Made by a program: the position numbers and the translations under genes. Shown piece after piece: positions 56,121 to 63,381 of a stretch of 64,000 nucleotides of DNA (position 1 is its first letter; the number at the start of each line of letters is the position of its first letter). The DNA comes from Burkholderiales bacterium (GTDB lineage: Bacteria > Pseudomonadota > Gammaproteobacteria > Burkholderiales > Ga0077523). Where the stretch lies: assembly GCA_022843925.1 (NCBI GenBank), contig JALHMS010000011.1, positions 62,001-126,000 of the forward strand, in the 5' to 3' direction. The notes beneath the pieces were generated by a model that saw only the letters and a list, made by a program, of their open reading frames with translations, did not search any database and was not told the DNA's origin.

Positions 56121-56993
56121 CTACGGCGCCGTCACCGTCTCTTCCGTGATGGTGCGGGCAAACGCGGGCGCGCCCCTCGGAATCACCGGTACGCCCGGAA
56201 TGGAGCCCACCGTGAAGTCGCTACGCCGCAACGCCTCGATCGCCTTCCAGTCGATGATCCGGAGTTCGCCGTCCTCCAGTTCGACCAGCGCCGTGAGGCT
56301 CTCGACCCAGTCGCCGTCGTTGCAGTACAGGATCCCGTCGATGTCCCGGATCTCGGCCTTGTGGATATGACCGCAGACGATGCCGTCGAAGTCGCGTCGC
56401 CGCGCTTCGTCCGCGAGCGCATCCTCGAAGTGGGTGATGTAGCTGACCGCGTTCTTGACCTTGTCCTTCATGAAGCGCGACAGGGACCAGTAGGGGAGGC
56501 CCGCCTTGGCGCGGGCGCTGTTCAGCCACTGGTTCAGCTTCAACGTGAACATGTACAGCTGGTCGCCCAGATGTGCGAGCCACTTGGCACCGCAGACCAC
56601 GGCATCGAAGAGGTCCCCGTGGATGACCAACAGGCGGCGACCGTCAGACGTCGTGTGCGTGTACTCGTCGCAGACCTCGATGCCGCCGAAGGCCAGACCG
56701 AGAAAGTGCCGCATCACTTCGTCGTGGTTGCCCGCCACATAGATCACGCGCGTGCCCTTGCGTGCCTTCCGCAGAACCTTCTGCACGACGTCGTTGTGCG
56801 ACTGCGGCCAGAACCAGCGACGCCGCATCTGCCAACCGTCGACGATGTCGCCGACGAGAAACAGCGTGTCCGACTCGGTGTGTCGCAGGAACTTCAGGAG
56901 ATGCTCCGCCTGGCAGGTCGGCGTGCCCAGGTGTACGTCTGAGATCCAGATGGTCCGGAATCGGTAGTGCGGCAGCGCGTCGTCGTCGTCCAC
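56121..56993 (-). CDS. PlcP/LpxH-like metallophosphoesterase
   Basis: A 290-residue calcineurin-type phosphoesterase, cytoplasmic or inner-membrane associated. All metal motifs are present: ISDVHLG (about residue 17), LVGDIVDGW, AGNHDE, VIHGDLFD and GHIHKAEI. The segments CQAEHLLKFLRHTESDTLFL, WPQSHNDVVQKVLRKARKG and YCNDGDWVESLTALVE match the family of PlcP, the phospholipid-cleaving enzyme of Sinorhizobium-type phosphate starvation, which databases usually name UDP-2,3-diacylglucosamine diphosphatase (LpxH-like). A true LpxH lacks the WPQSHNDVVQK block, so I favour PlcP. A strong PhoB-like half site is 68 bases upstream. Confidence 0.85.
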   Translation of the reverse strand: MDDDDALPHYRFRTIWISDVHLGTPTCQAEHLLKFLRHTESDTLFLVGDIVDGWQMRRRWFWPQSHNDVVQKVLRKARKGTRVIYVAGNHDEVMRHFLGLAFGGIEVCDEYTHTTSDGRRLLVIHGDLFDAVVCGAKWLAHLGDQLYMFTLKLNQWLNSARAKAGLPYWSLSRFMKDKVKNAVSYITHFEDALADEARRRDFDGIVCGHIHKAEIRDIDGILYCNDGDWVESLTALVELEDGELRIIDWKAIEALRRSDFTVGSIPGVPVIPRGAPAFARTITEETVTAP

Positions 56994-57061
56994 TGGGCGG
57001 GATCGTGCGATTGAGTTCTGCCGATGATGACTATCTTTCGCTTCAGCCGCGTTTCACTGCC

Positions 57062-57079
57062 ATAGCGATTTTGTGACAG
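57062..57079 (-). promoter_or_regulatory. candidate PhoB box upstream of the PlcP-like gene
   Basis: On the minus strand CTGTCAC-AAAA-TCGCTAT. The first half matches CTGTCAT at six of seven positions and the spacer is A-rich as in known sites; the second half matches three of seven. It lies 68 bases before the ATG and in the right direction, downstream of the GDPD terminator. Confidence 0.45.
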
Positions 57080-57114
57080 CAGGTGGGCCGTTCCTCGCAT
57101 GGCTCCCGTCGCCG

Positions 57115-57146
57115 CCCCCTCCGAACCCGGCCCGGTTCGGAGGGGG
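57115..57146 (-). terminator. hairpin terminator after the glycerophosphodiesterase gene
   Basis: Arms 57115-57127 and 57134-57146 form a perfect 13-base GC-rich stem (CCCCCTCCGAACC / GGTTCGGAGGGGG) with a six-base loop, 45 bases after the GDPD stop. There is no clear T-run. It separates GDPD from the PlcP-like gene's own promoter region. Confidence 0.7.
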
Positions 57147-57190
57147 ACCACCTGTACCGACGGACGACACTCAGGCCTGGCGCCGCGGGT

Positions 57191-58399
57191 CTATCGGCGA
57201 CGCGCCTTCGCTGCCAGCACGAGGCCGAGCCCTGCGAGCATCAGCGCGTACGTCTCGGGCTCCGGGACGGCCACGACGGCCCGGGCGGCGAATCCCGTGT
57301 CCGGATAGTCCGTGAACACGCCGTCGACGCCGAGGCGGAAGTAGGCTTCCATCTCTAGCTGGGGGTCGCTGAAGCCGTACTGGCTACGATCGTTGCGGAA
57401 GGTCCACGTGTGGACGAGCAGACCGGCGGCGTGCGCCGCGTCGATCACGCCCGTATCGCCCTCGATGCGCCGATCGTTGATCGTGATCACCCCGTCACCG
57501 TTGCGATCGACGTTGTCGGCGACCGTCCGCAACAGGTACGGCTTCCACGGGCCGACGCCGTCGGCGTACGTCGCGATCTCCGCGAGACCCTCGGGCGTGA
57601 GCAGGTCGGAGAAGAGACGGCTGTCGCCACTGACCACGAAGTCGTAGGGCTGGCGATAGGGCGCCACGAGGGAAAGGCTGCCGTCGGGGTTCACGTCGTC
57701 GGCGTCCACCAGCTGCACCAGGCGGATGTCGGTCGTGCTGTTCAGGTACTTCAGATTGCTCACCTCGAACGACTGGATGAACACCGGCGCCGTCCGCGTG
57801 TTGCCGTAGGCCGCGTGAAGCTTGCTCACCAGCGCGTCCTCCATCGGCAGGCCGAGATCCCGGTGGTAGGTCGAGTGCTTGATCTCGGGGTAGATGCCGA
57901 TGGTGCGGCCGAGCGATGCGCTGCGCGACTGTGCCAGTGCGATGACTTCGTCGAGGGTGGGGATCTCGTAGAGTCCGTTCTGGCTCTGGTCGCGACTCGC
58001 GACGGGCTGCACGGCGCGCAGCGTCTTGATCTCCGCCAGCGTGAAGTCGGAGGCGAACCAGTCGGTCGTGGAGACGCCATCCAGCATCCGGGTCGTCTTG
58101 CGAGCCGCGAATTCCGGCCGGGATGCCACGTCGGTCGTGCTTGCGAGCGTCGGCTCGTGGCGTGCGATCAGCACGCCTTCGCGGGTCATCACCAGATCGG
58201 GCTCGATGAAGTCGGCACCGAGATCGATCGCCTTGGCGTAGCTCTCCAGCGTGTGCTCCGGCGTGTAGCCGGAGGCCCCGCGGTGACCGATGACGAGCGG
58301 CGCGCTGCCGTCGAGCGTGTCCCACGCCATGGCGGGGATGGAGATGCCGGTCAACGCGACACCGATGGCCAACGGAAGCAGCTTGAGGCGGTGGAGCAT
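57191..58399 (-). CDS. exported glycerophosphodiester phosphodiesterase with PEP-CTERM tail
   Basis: A 402-residue secreted enzyme that hydrolyses glycerophosphodiesters to glycerol 3-phosphate and an alcohol. A signal peptide (LLPLAIGVALTGISIPAMA) is followed by the GDPD motif GHRGASGYTPEHTLESY and the metal-binding FIEPDLVMTREGVLIARHEP (about residues 48-97). A Ca-binding-like DRNGDGVI (about residue 317) is also present. The C-terminus VPEPETYALMLAGLGLVLAA then RRR is a PEP-CTERM sorting signal: PEP motif, hydrophobic segment, basic end. It would be processed by an exosortase encoded elsewhere. GGGAG lies nine bases before ATG 58399. A PhoB-like site is 71 bases upstream. GlpQ/UgpQ-type enzymes are classic Pho-regulon members. 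Confidence 0.92.
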   Translation of the reverse strand: MLHRLKLLPLAIGVALTGISIPAMAWDTLDGSAPLVIGHRGASGYTPEHTLESYAKAIDLGADFIEPDLVMTREGVLIARHEPTLASTTDVASRPEFAARKTTRMLDGVSTTDWFASDFTLAEIKTLRAVQPVASRDQSQNGLYEIPTLDEVIALAQSRSASLGRTIGIYPEIKHSTYHRDLGLPMEDALVSKLHAAYGNTRTAPVFIQSFEVSNLKYLNSTTDIRLVQLVDADDVNPDGSLSLVAPYRQPYDFVVSGDSRLFSDLLTPEGLAEIATYADGVGPWKPYLLRTVADNVDRNGDGVITINDRRIEGDTGVIDAAHAAGLLVHTWTFRNDRSQYGFSDPQLEMEAYFRLGVDGVFTDYPDTGFAARAVVAVPEPETYALMLAGLGLVLAAKARRR

Positions 58400-58470
58400 G
58401 TTGTTTCTCCCTGGACGGATTCGATTGTTCCCATGGCCGAGAAGGCCGTCCTGGACGGTAGGCGCCTGGA

Positions 58471-58488
58471 ATGACAATCGATTGACGA
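58471..58488 (-). promoter_or_regulatory. candidate PhoB box upstream of the glycerophosphodiesterase
   Basis: On the minus strand TCGTCAA-TCGA-TTGTCAT: two (C/T)GTCA units exactly 11 bases apart; the second half matches CTGTCAT at six of seven. It lies 71 bases before the ATG and in the right direction. Confidence 0.5.
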
Positions 58489-58889
58489 GGGAAGGCGACG
58501 GGCGTGGGTCAGTCGGCACGTGGGCAGCCACGGCCTCTTCGATCGCGGCCAGTCTGCAGAACACGGGGAACGCGGTCGATGTGCTTTGCCGGAAGGCGAT
58601 CTGCGCAGGGCACCCGGCGCGCCCATTCCGCCGGGAGATCGCGAAAGCAGTCCGCGCACCGAGGCCGACGGTCCCGGCCCCGCGTTCGACGGGCCTGGCT
58701 GCGCAAGGCGGCGATGTCGTTCAGACTGGCGACCAGAGCGCGTCGCGCATCGCTTGGTCCTCGACTCGTTCGCTGTGCGGCTCGCGCCTTCGGCGGCGCG
58801 GGTGATGCGCGGGGCTTGATCGATCCCGCCCTGGTCACGCGCTGTCGTACCATCGCTCGCCACAACAACGAGTCCATCGGGGAGGGACC
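58489..58889. other. 400 bases without a supportable gene
   Basis: No frame on either strand has a motif or good start. The region must hold the promoter of the PQQ dehydrogenase at 58890, but I see no clear promoter element. Confidence 0.4.
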
Positions 58890-60530
58890 ATGCGCCACGC
58901 CATCGCCGCCGTCTTCATCACGGCCTTCGCCACATCGGCGTTCGCCGAATCGCCCGGGCTGGAACAGCCGAACGACTGGCCCCAGTACCACCGCACCTAC
59001 AACGCCTGGCGTTACAGCCCGCTCGAGCAGGTCACCCGCGAGAACGTCAAGCGGTTGAAGGTCGCGTGGATCCATCAGCCCGGCGACATCACCCACGGCA
59101 TCCAGGCCACGCCCATCGTGCTGGACGGCATCGTGTACTACGTCTCCGCCTTCAACGTCGTGCATGCCGTCGACGGCGCGACCGGTGCGCCGATCTGGAA
59201 GTACAAGCCCAGGCTGGACAGTGCCGTGTCGCAGGCGGTGTTCCCCGCGTGGAGTCGCGGCATCGCGATCGCGCATGGGCGTGTCTATCTCGGCACGCTC
59301 GACGGACGCGCCATCGCGCTCGATCAGAAGTCCGGGCAGGAGCTCTGGACGCTGCAGCTCACGGCGTTCAAGGGTTGCCACGGCTGCAACTTCACTTCGC
59401 CACCCGTGGTGGCGGGCGACATGCTCACCTTCGGTCCCACCGCCGGCGACCTCGCGACGCGCGGCCAGATCTACGGCGTCGATGCGCACACGGGGACGCT
59501 CGTCTGGGCGTTCGACACGATCAAGGATGATCCGAAGAGCTGGCCCGGTGAGACCGGCAAGTACGGGGGTGGTGGGGCCTGGCTGCCCGGCACCTACGAC
59601 CCGACCACCGACAGCGTGATCTACGGCACCGGCAATGCGGCACCGTGGGTCGGCGAGGACCGCGAGGGCGACAACCTCTACACAGGCAGCGTGATCAGCC
59701 TCGATCCGAAGTCCGGCGCGCTGAAGTGGTATCGCCAGGAGATTCCGCACGACGCGTGGGACTACGACTCCGCGTACGAGGCGCTGCTCATCTCCCGCGG
59801 AGGCCGCGACTATCTCGTGCACCTGAACAAGGGCGGGTTCGTGTGGGTGATGGACAAGCACGATGGCCGGCTCGAGAACGTGTGGCGTTTCGCCAAGCAC
59901 ATCACGTGGGTCGACGACATCCATCCGAAGACGGGTGAGCTCATCGGGCGTCACGAACACCGCATCGGCGAGCCCTTCGTGCAGTGCCCTGCGACGGGTG
60001 GCGCGCGGCAGTGGAATGCGGGCGCCTACAGCCCGAAGACCCAGCTCTGGTACGTGAACGGGATGGAGATCTGCATGTCGTGGACGCCCACGCGCGTCGA
60101 CCCCGCCAAGCTACCGCTCGCGCAGAACTACTCGTCGATCAAGGATGTGAAGCGGGTCCCGCCGCCCGGTGGCAAGGCGACGGCGCGCTTCGACGCCCGG
60201 GATCCGCTCACGGGTGCGGTGAAGTGGAGCATCGACTACGCGATGCCGGCGTACGCGGGCGTGCTCGCGACTGCAGGCAACCTCGTCTTCAACCAGGACG
60301 CAGAAGGCATCGTCCGCGCGCACGACGCCGAGACGGGGGCGGTGCTCTGGAGCTTCCGCACCGGCTCCGGATCGCGGGGCGGCATCGTCAGCTACGCGGT
60401 CGATGGAAAGCAGTACATCGTGGTGCCGAGCGGCATGGGCGGGTACGCCGCCATCTCGGGGCCGCAATGGTTCCCGGAGATGTCGAAGGTCAACGGCGGC
60501 GCCGCGCTCATCGCGTTCACCGTGGAGTGA
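58890..60530 (+). CDS. PQQ-dependent dehydrogenase without the vicinal disulfide
   Basis: A 546-residue periplasmic quinoprotein with a signal peptide (AIAAVFITAFATSAFA). Propeller motifs are HAVDGATGAPIWKY, ALDQKSGQELWTL, LDPKSGALKWYR and HDAETGAVLWSF. Catalytic Asp D291 in HDAWDYD is followed by Asp 293, the D-x-D form of lanthanide-binding enzymes. At the place where PQQ dehydrogenases have a CC disulfide (145-146 in the enzyme at 36718), this one reads FPAW, so the disulfide ring is absent; a separate CHGC at 163-166 could form another disulfide. There is no haem domain: a cytochrome c gene follows after eight bases. GGGGAGGG precedes ATG 58890. Substrate unknown. Confidence 0.88.
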   Translation: MRHAIAAVFITAFATSAFAESPGLEQPNDWPQYHRTYNAWRYSPLEQVTRENVKRLKVAWIHQPGDITHGIQATPIVLDGIVYYVSAFNVVHAVDGATGAPIWKYKPRLDSAVSQAVFPAWSRGIAIAHGRVYLGTLDGRAIALDQKSGQELWTLQLTAFKGCHGCNFTSPPVVAGDMLTFGPTAGDLATRGQIYGVDAHTGTLVWAFDTIKDDPKSWPGETGKYGGGGAWLPGTYDPTTDSVIYGTGNAAPWVGEDREGDNLYTGSVISLDPKSGALKWYRQEIPHDAWDYDSAYEALLISRGGRDYLVHLNKGGFVWVMDKHDGRLENVWRFAKHITWVDDIHPKTGELIGRHEHRIGEPFVQCPATGGARQWNAGAYSPKTQLWYVNGMEICMSWTPTRVDPAKLPLAQNYSSIKDVKRVPPPGGKATARFDARDPLTGAVKWSIDYAMPAYAGVLATAGNLVFNQDAEGIVRAHDAETGAVLWSFRTGSGSRGGIVSYAVDGKQYIVVPSGMGGYAAISGPQWFPEMSKVNGGAALIAFTVE

Positions 60531-60538
60531 GGGCTGTG

Positions 60539-60901
60539 ATGCATCGACGTTTCGTCATCGCTTGTTCTCTCCTGCTGACGGCGATCGCCATGGTCGGCGT
60601 GCCGGTCGCGACCGCCGACGAACCTGCCGACCTGCTTTCGCCGGATCGCGTGCAGCGCGGCCACGAGGCCTTCGGGGAATCCTGCAGCTATTGCCATGGC
60701 GAGAACGGCGCTGGCGGCGCCACGGGCGCTCCGGGTCTGCAGGGACGGACGGACCTCTCCGCCGCCGACCTCTTCGGGACCATCACGCACGGGCGGATCA
60801 GCGGCATGAACATCATGCCGGCCTGGGGGGATTCGCTCTCCGAGGAGCAGCGTTGGGCGCTCGTCGCGTACATCCGGTCGTTGGCGGGCGTCGCGAAGTA
60901 G
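60539..60901 (+). CDS. small monohaem cytochrome c
   Basis: A 120-residue periplasmic protein with signal peptide (FVIACSLLLTAIAMVGVPVA), one haem site CSYCH (about residue 49) and a Met ligand in GMNIMPAWGDSLSEEQ (about residue 94). The size matches cytochrome cL/c-555-type acceptors of PQQ dehydrogenases. It is eight bases after the dehydrogenase gene, so it is probably its electron acceptor. Confidence 0.88.
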   Translation: MHRRFVIACSLLLTAIAMVGVPVATADEPADLLSPDRVQRGHEAFGESCSYCHGENGAGGATGAPGLQGRTDLSAADLFGTITHGRISGMNIMPAWGDSLSEEQRWALVAYIRSLAGVAK

Positions 60902-61075
60902 CTGACTGCGGGTTGGTCATCGTCTTGCGCGATCGTGCGTTCCGCGCGTACGCCCCGGTCGAGGTCACCCGCCGGGATCTCCAAGGCCGACTCGTGCGGA
61001 TCGCCGTCGCGAACCGACCTTTCCCAGGACGCGGTCGCGCGACCGTATGATCCCGGCTTCCCGAGGCCGTGACGC

Positions 61076-61936
61076 ATGGATCGACTCTCCACCCTCCTCG
61101 AGCACTTCTCGCTTCGCGCCGGCGTGTTCCACACCGGCAGTCTCTGCGGCATCCACCGATTCCAGGCGGATGCGCTGAGAGGGCATCTGCACCTGGTGGA
61201 GCGCGGCTTGGTGCGCATCACCGGTGTCGGCCGATCGCACCTGCTCATCACCGAACCCACCATCGTGTTCCTGCCGCGTCCCGGCAAGCATCGCGTGGTG
61301 GCGGACGAGCGGGAAGGCGCCGACGCGGTGTGCGCGACGGTGCAGTTCGCAGGCGGCGGCACCAATCCGGTGACGGATTCGTTACCCTCCGTGGTGAGCG
61401 TACTGCTGGCGGACCTGCCTGGCAGTGCGATGCTGGTCAGGCTCATGTTCCAGGAAGCCTCGTCGTCCCGGTGTGGACGTCAGGCGGCGCTCGATCGTTT
61501 GTGCGAAGTCCTGATGATCCAGTTGCTGCGTCACTGCCTGGATCGTGGGATCACGCAGGTGGGTGCGCTCGCAGGGCTGTCTGATCCGCGCCTTGCGCGG
61601 GCGATGGTCGCGATGCACGACGATCCTTCACGGGAATGGGACCTGAGCGCCATGGCCGGGCTGGCCGGCATGTCCCGAGCTCGCTTCGCCGTGCGCTTCC
61701 GGGAGGTCATCGGACAGACGCCAGCCGACTACCTCGCGTCGTGGCGGATTCTCGTGGCGCAACGGTTGTTGCGCAGAGGCCTGCCGATCAAGCAGGTCGC
61801 CTACGACGTTGGGTACGGCAGCCCAACTGCGCTGGCGCGCGTCTTCGTGCGCAAGATCGGCTGTACCCCATCGCGCTGGCTGGGGAAGCTCCGGGAGCCG
61901 TCCGCAGCGGCCGGCGCGGAACGTCAGGTGGAATGA
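61076..61936 (+). CDS. AraC-family transcriptional regulator
   Basis: A 286-residue regulator. The N-terminal half is a cupin-like sensing domain (the FHTGSLCGIHRF and LVERGLVRI strands). The C-terminal 100 residues carry two helix-turn-helix motifs: LSAMAGLAGMSRARFAVRFRE and IKQVAYDVGYGSPTALARVF. It sits next to the second PQQ dehydrogenase and its cytochrome and is a reasonable regulator of them. It starts at ATG 61076 with no strong ribosome site visible. Confidence 0.9.
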   Translation: MDRLSTLLEHFSLRAGVFHTGSLCGIHRFQADALRGHLHLVERGLVRITGVGRSHLLITEPTIVFLPRPGKHRVVADEREGADAVCATVQFAGGGTNPVTDSLPSVVSVLLADLPGSAMLVRLMFQEASSSRCGRQAALDRLCEVLMIQLLRHCLDRGITQVGALAGLSDPRLARAMVAMHDDPSREWDLSAMAGLAGMSRARFAVRFREVIGQTPADYLASWRILVAQRLLRRGLPIKQVAYDVGYGSPTALARVFVRKIGCTPSRWLGKLREPSAAAGAERQVE

Positions 61937-62062
61937 ACGAGACGCCTGGTATGCGTCGACGTTCTCGCACCCCTTAGGCTTCGTTGCGCCGCGCCGACCG
62001 TGGACTCGCGTCCGGGCCGGGGAACCCCGGGCGATCCCCATTCGATTCCAGGAGAAGTCTCG

Positions 62063-62287
62063 ATGCCGGCCGTGCCCTACATGCAGGTCCTCCGCTCGGT
62101 CGATCACGCGACCACTGGCGGCCCCCGCAAGGAAGTGATCGCCCTCGCGCCCTGCGCAAGATCATCCCTGTCATGGCGGTGAAGACGCCGAGCTGCTCCC
62201 GCAATCACACACTCGTCACCATCGTGGACGATCGCTTTTCGGCCGGACGGGTCGACCGAAACCGGCGAGCCGGAAAAAGAGGTTTCG
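62063..62287 (+). pseudogene. possible small frameshifted gene
   Basis: AGGAG lies nine bases before ATG 62063. The first about 28 codons (MPAVPYMQVLRSVDHATTG) have strong GC third-position bias, as in real genes here. That bias then switches to another frame (ALRKIIPVMAVKTPSC), which runs to a stop at about 62287. This looks like a small gene with a one-base frameshift near 62147 or two coding pieces. No family is recognised, and a short noncoding stretch is the alternative. Confidence 0.25.
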
Positions 62288-62288
62288 A

Positions 62289-63110
62289 ATGAAACGACGC
62301 CATTTTCTGCAACTGGTACCGGCGGGTGCCCTGCCCGGCATGTCTGGGAGTGCAGCTGCCGCGGCTCCGACCTACGTTTCCGAGGAGGGACTCACTTTGG
62401 CGGAAGAGAAATCGCGATCCACCGGACGGGTGATCGTATTTGACGTGATCGAGACGCTGCTCGATCTCCGCGCGCTTGCGCCGGCCTTCGAGCGCGCGTT
62501 CGGGGATGCCGGGGCGTTGCCGGAGTGGTTCGCGCAGATGCTGCAGTCGGCCTTTGCGATCACCGTGGCTCAGCGGTATGCGGATTTCGGCGTGGTCGCG
62601 AAGGCGGCACTCACGATGACTGCCGCGAAGCGGGGCGTCAGCCTCACCGATTCGGGCTACGCAACGCTTCTCGGCGGTATCCGTAGTCTGCCACCGCATC
62701 CCGACTCGGCGGCGGGCCTTGCGCTGCTTCAGGACGCCGGCTTCCGACTGGCCGCACTGACGAATTCGGCGGGAGCGGTGCTGGAGATGCAGTTGACCTC
62801 GGCCGGACTACGCAGGCACTTCGAGCGCCTGCTCACGGTCGATTCCGTGAAGCAGTTCAAGCCGGCGCCCGCCGTCTACCGATCCGCAGCGGCGAGCATG
62901 GGTGTGCCGGTCGGCGCATTGCGCATGGTCGCGGCTCATTCCTGGGACGTCGGCGGAGCGATGCAGGCGGGGTGTGCCGCAGCCTTCGTCGCAAGGGCGG
63001 GCATGGTCCTCGATCCGTTGTTCGACCGGCCAGACATCGTCGGCGCGGACCTGCCGGAGGTGGCCCGGGCCATCATCGCGGCGGATTTGCCGGCGGCGAA
63101 GATGGCTTGA
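62289..63110 (+). CDS. HAD-superfamily dehalogenase-like protein with Tat-type leader
   Basis: A 273-residue HAD enzyme of the type II haloacid dehalogenase form. The nucleophile Asp is in VIVFDVIETLLD (D-x-x-x-T), Ser-Asn in AALTNSAG, Lys in VKQFKPAPAVY, and the final Asp in AHSWDVGGAMQAG. The Arg that holds the substrate carboxylate in true L-2-haloacid dehalogenases is not where I expect it (WFAQMLQSAF), so real dehalogenation is doubtful. The leader KRRHFLQLVPAGALPGM has a twin-arginine motif, unusual for this cytoplasmic family; it suggests Tat export. GC-rich, in frame with good codon use. Confidence 0.85.
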   Translation: MKRRHFLQLVPAGALPGMSGSAAAAAPTYVSEEGLTLAEEKSRSTGRVIVFDVIETLLDLRALAPAFERAFGDAGALPEWFAQMLQSAFAITVAQRYADFGVVAKAALTMTAAKRGVSLTDSGYATLLGGIRSLPPHPDSAAGLALLQDAGFRLAALTNSAGAVLEMQLTSAGLRRHFERLLTVDSVKQFKPAPAVYRSAAASMGVPVGALRMVAAHSWDVGGAMQAGCAAAFVARAGMVLDPLFDRPDIVGADLPEVARAIIAADLPAAKMA

Positions 63111-63381
63111 ACCGAGGTCTGGACCTCGGGAGGGGTGCGGCGTCTGTTCGCGCCTCGAGGCGGGGGAACTGCCACTGGTGGCGATCAGCGGCGTTTGCGA
63201 GGGACTGCCGCTTGGCGCGGCTGAACTCCGTGGTTTCGCGAACGGCAACGCAGACTTTTCGGAAGTCTTCCACGCGAAGTCGCCTGGGTTCCGTGATGAC
63301 CGGGCGAAGGTGTCCAGTCCGGCCCGGCGGATCCGGAGGTACGATCCTTCCTCTTCGCCACCTCCCGGAGTGCCCCTCGCC

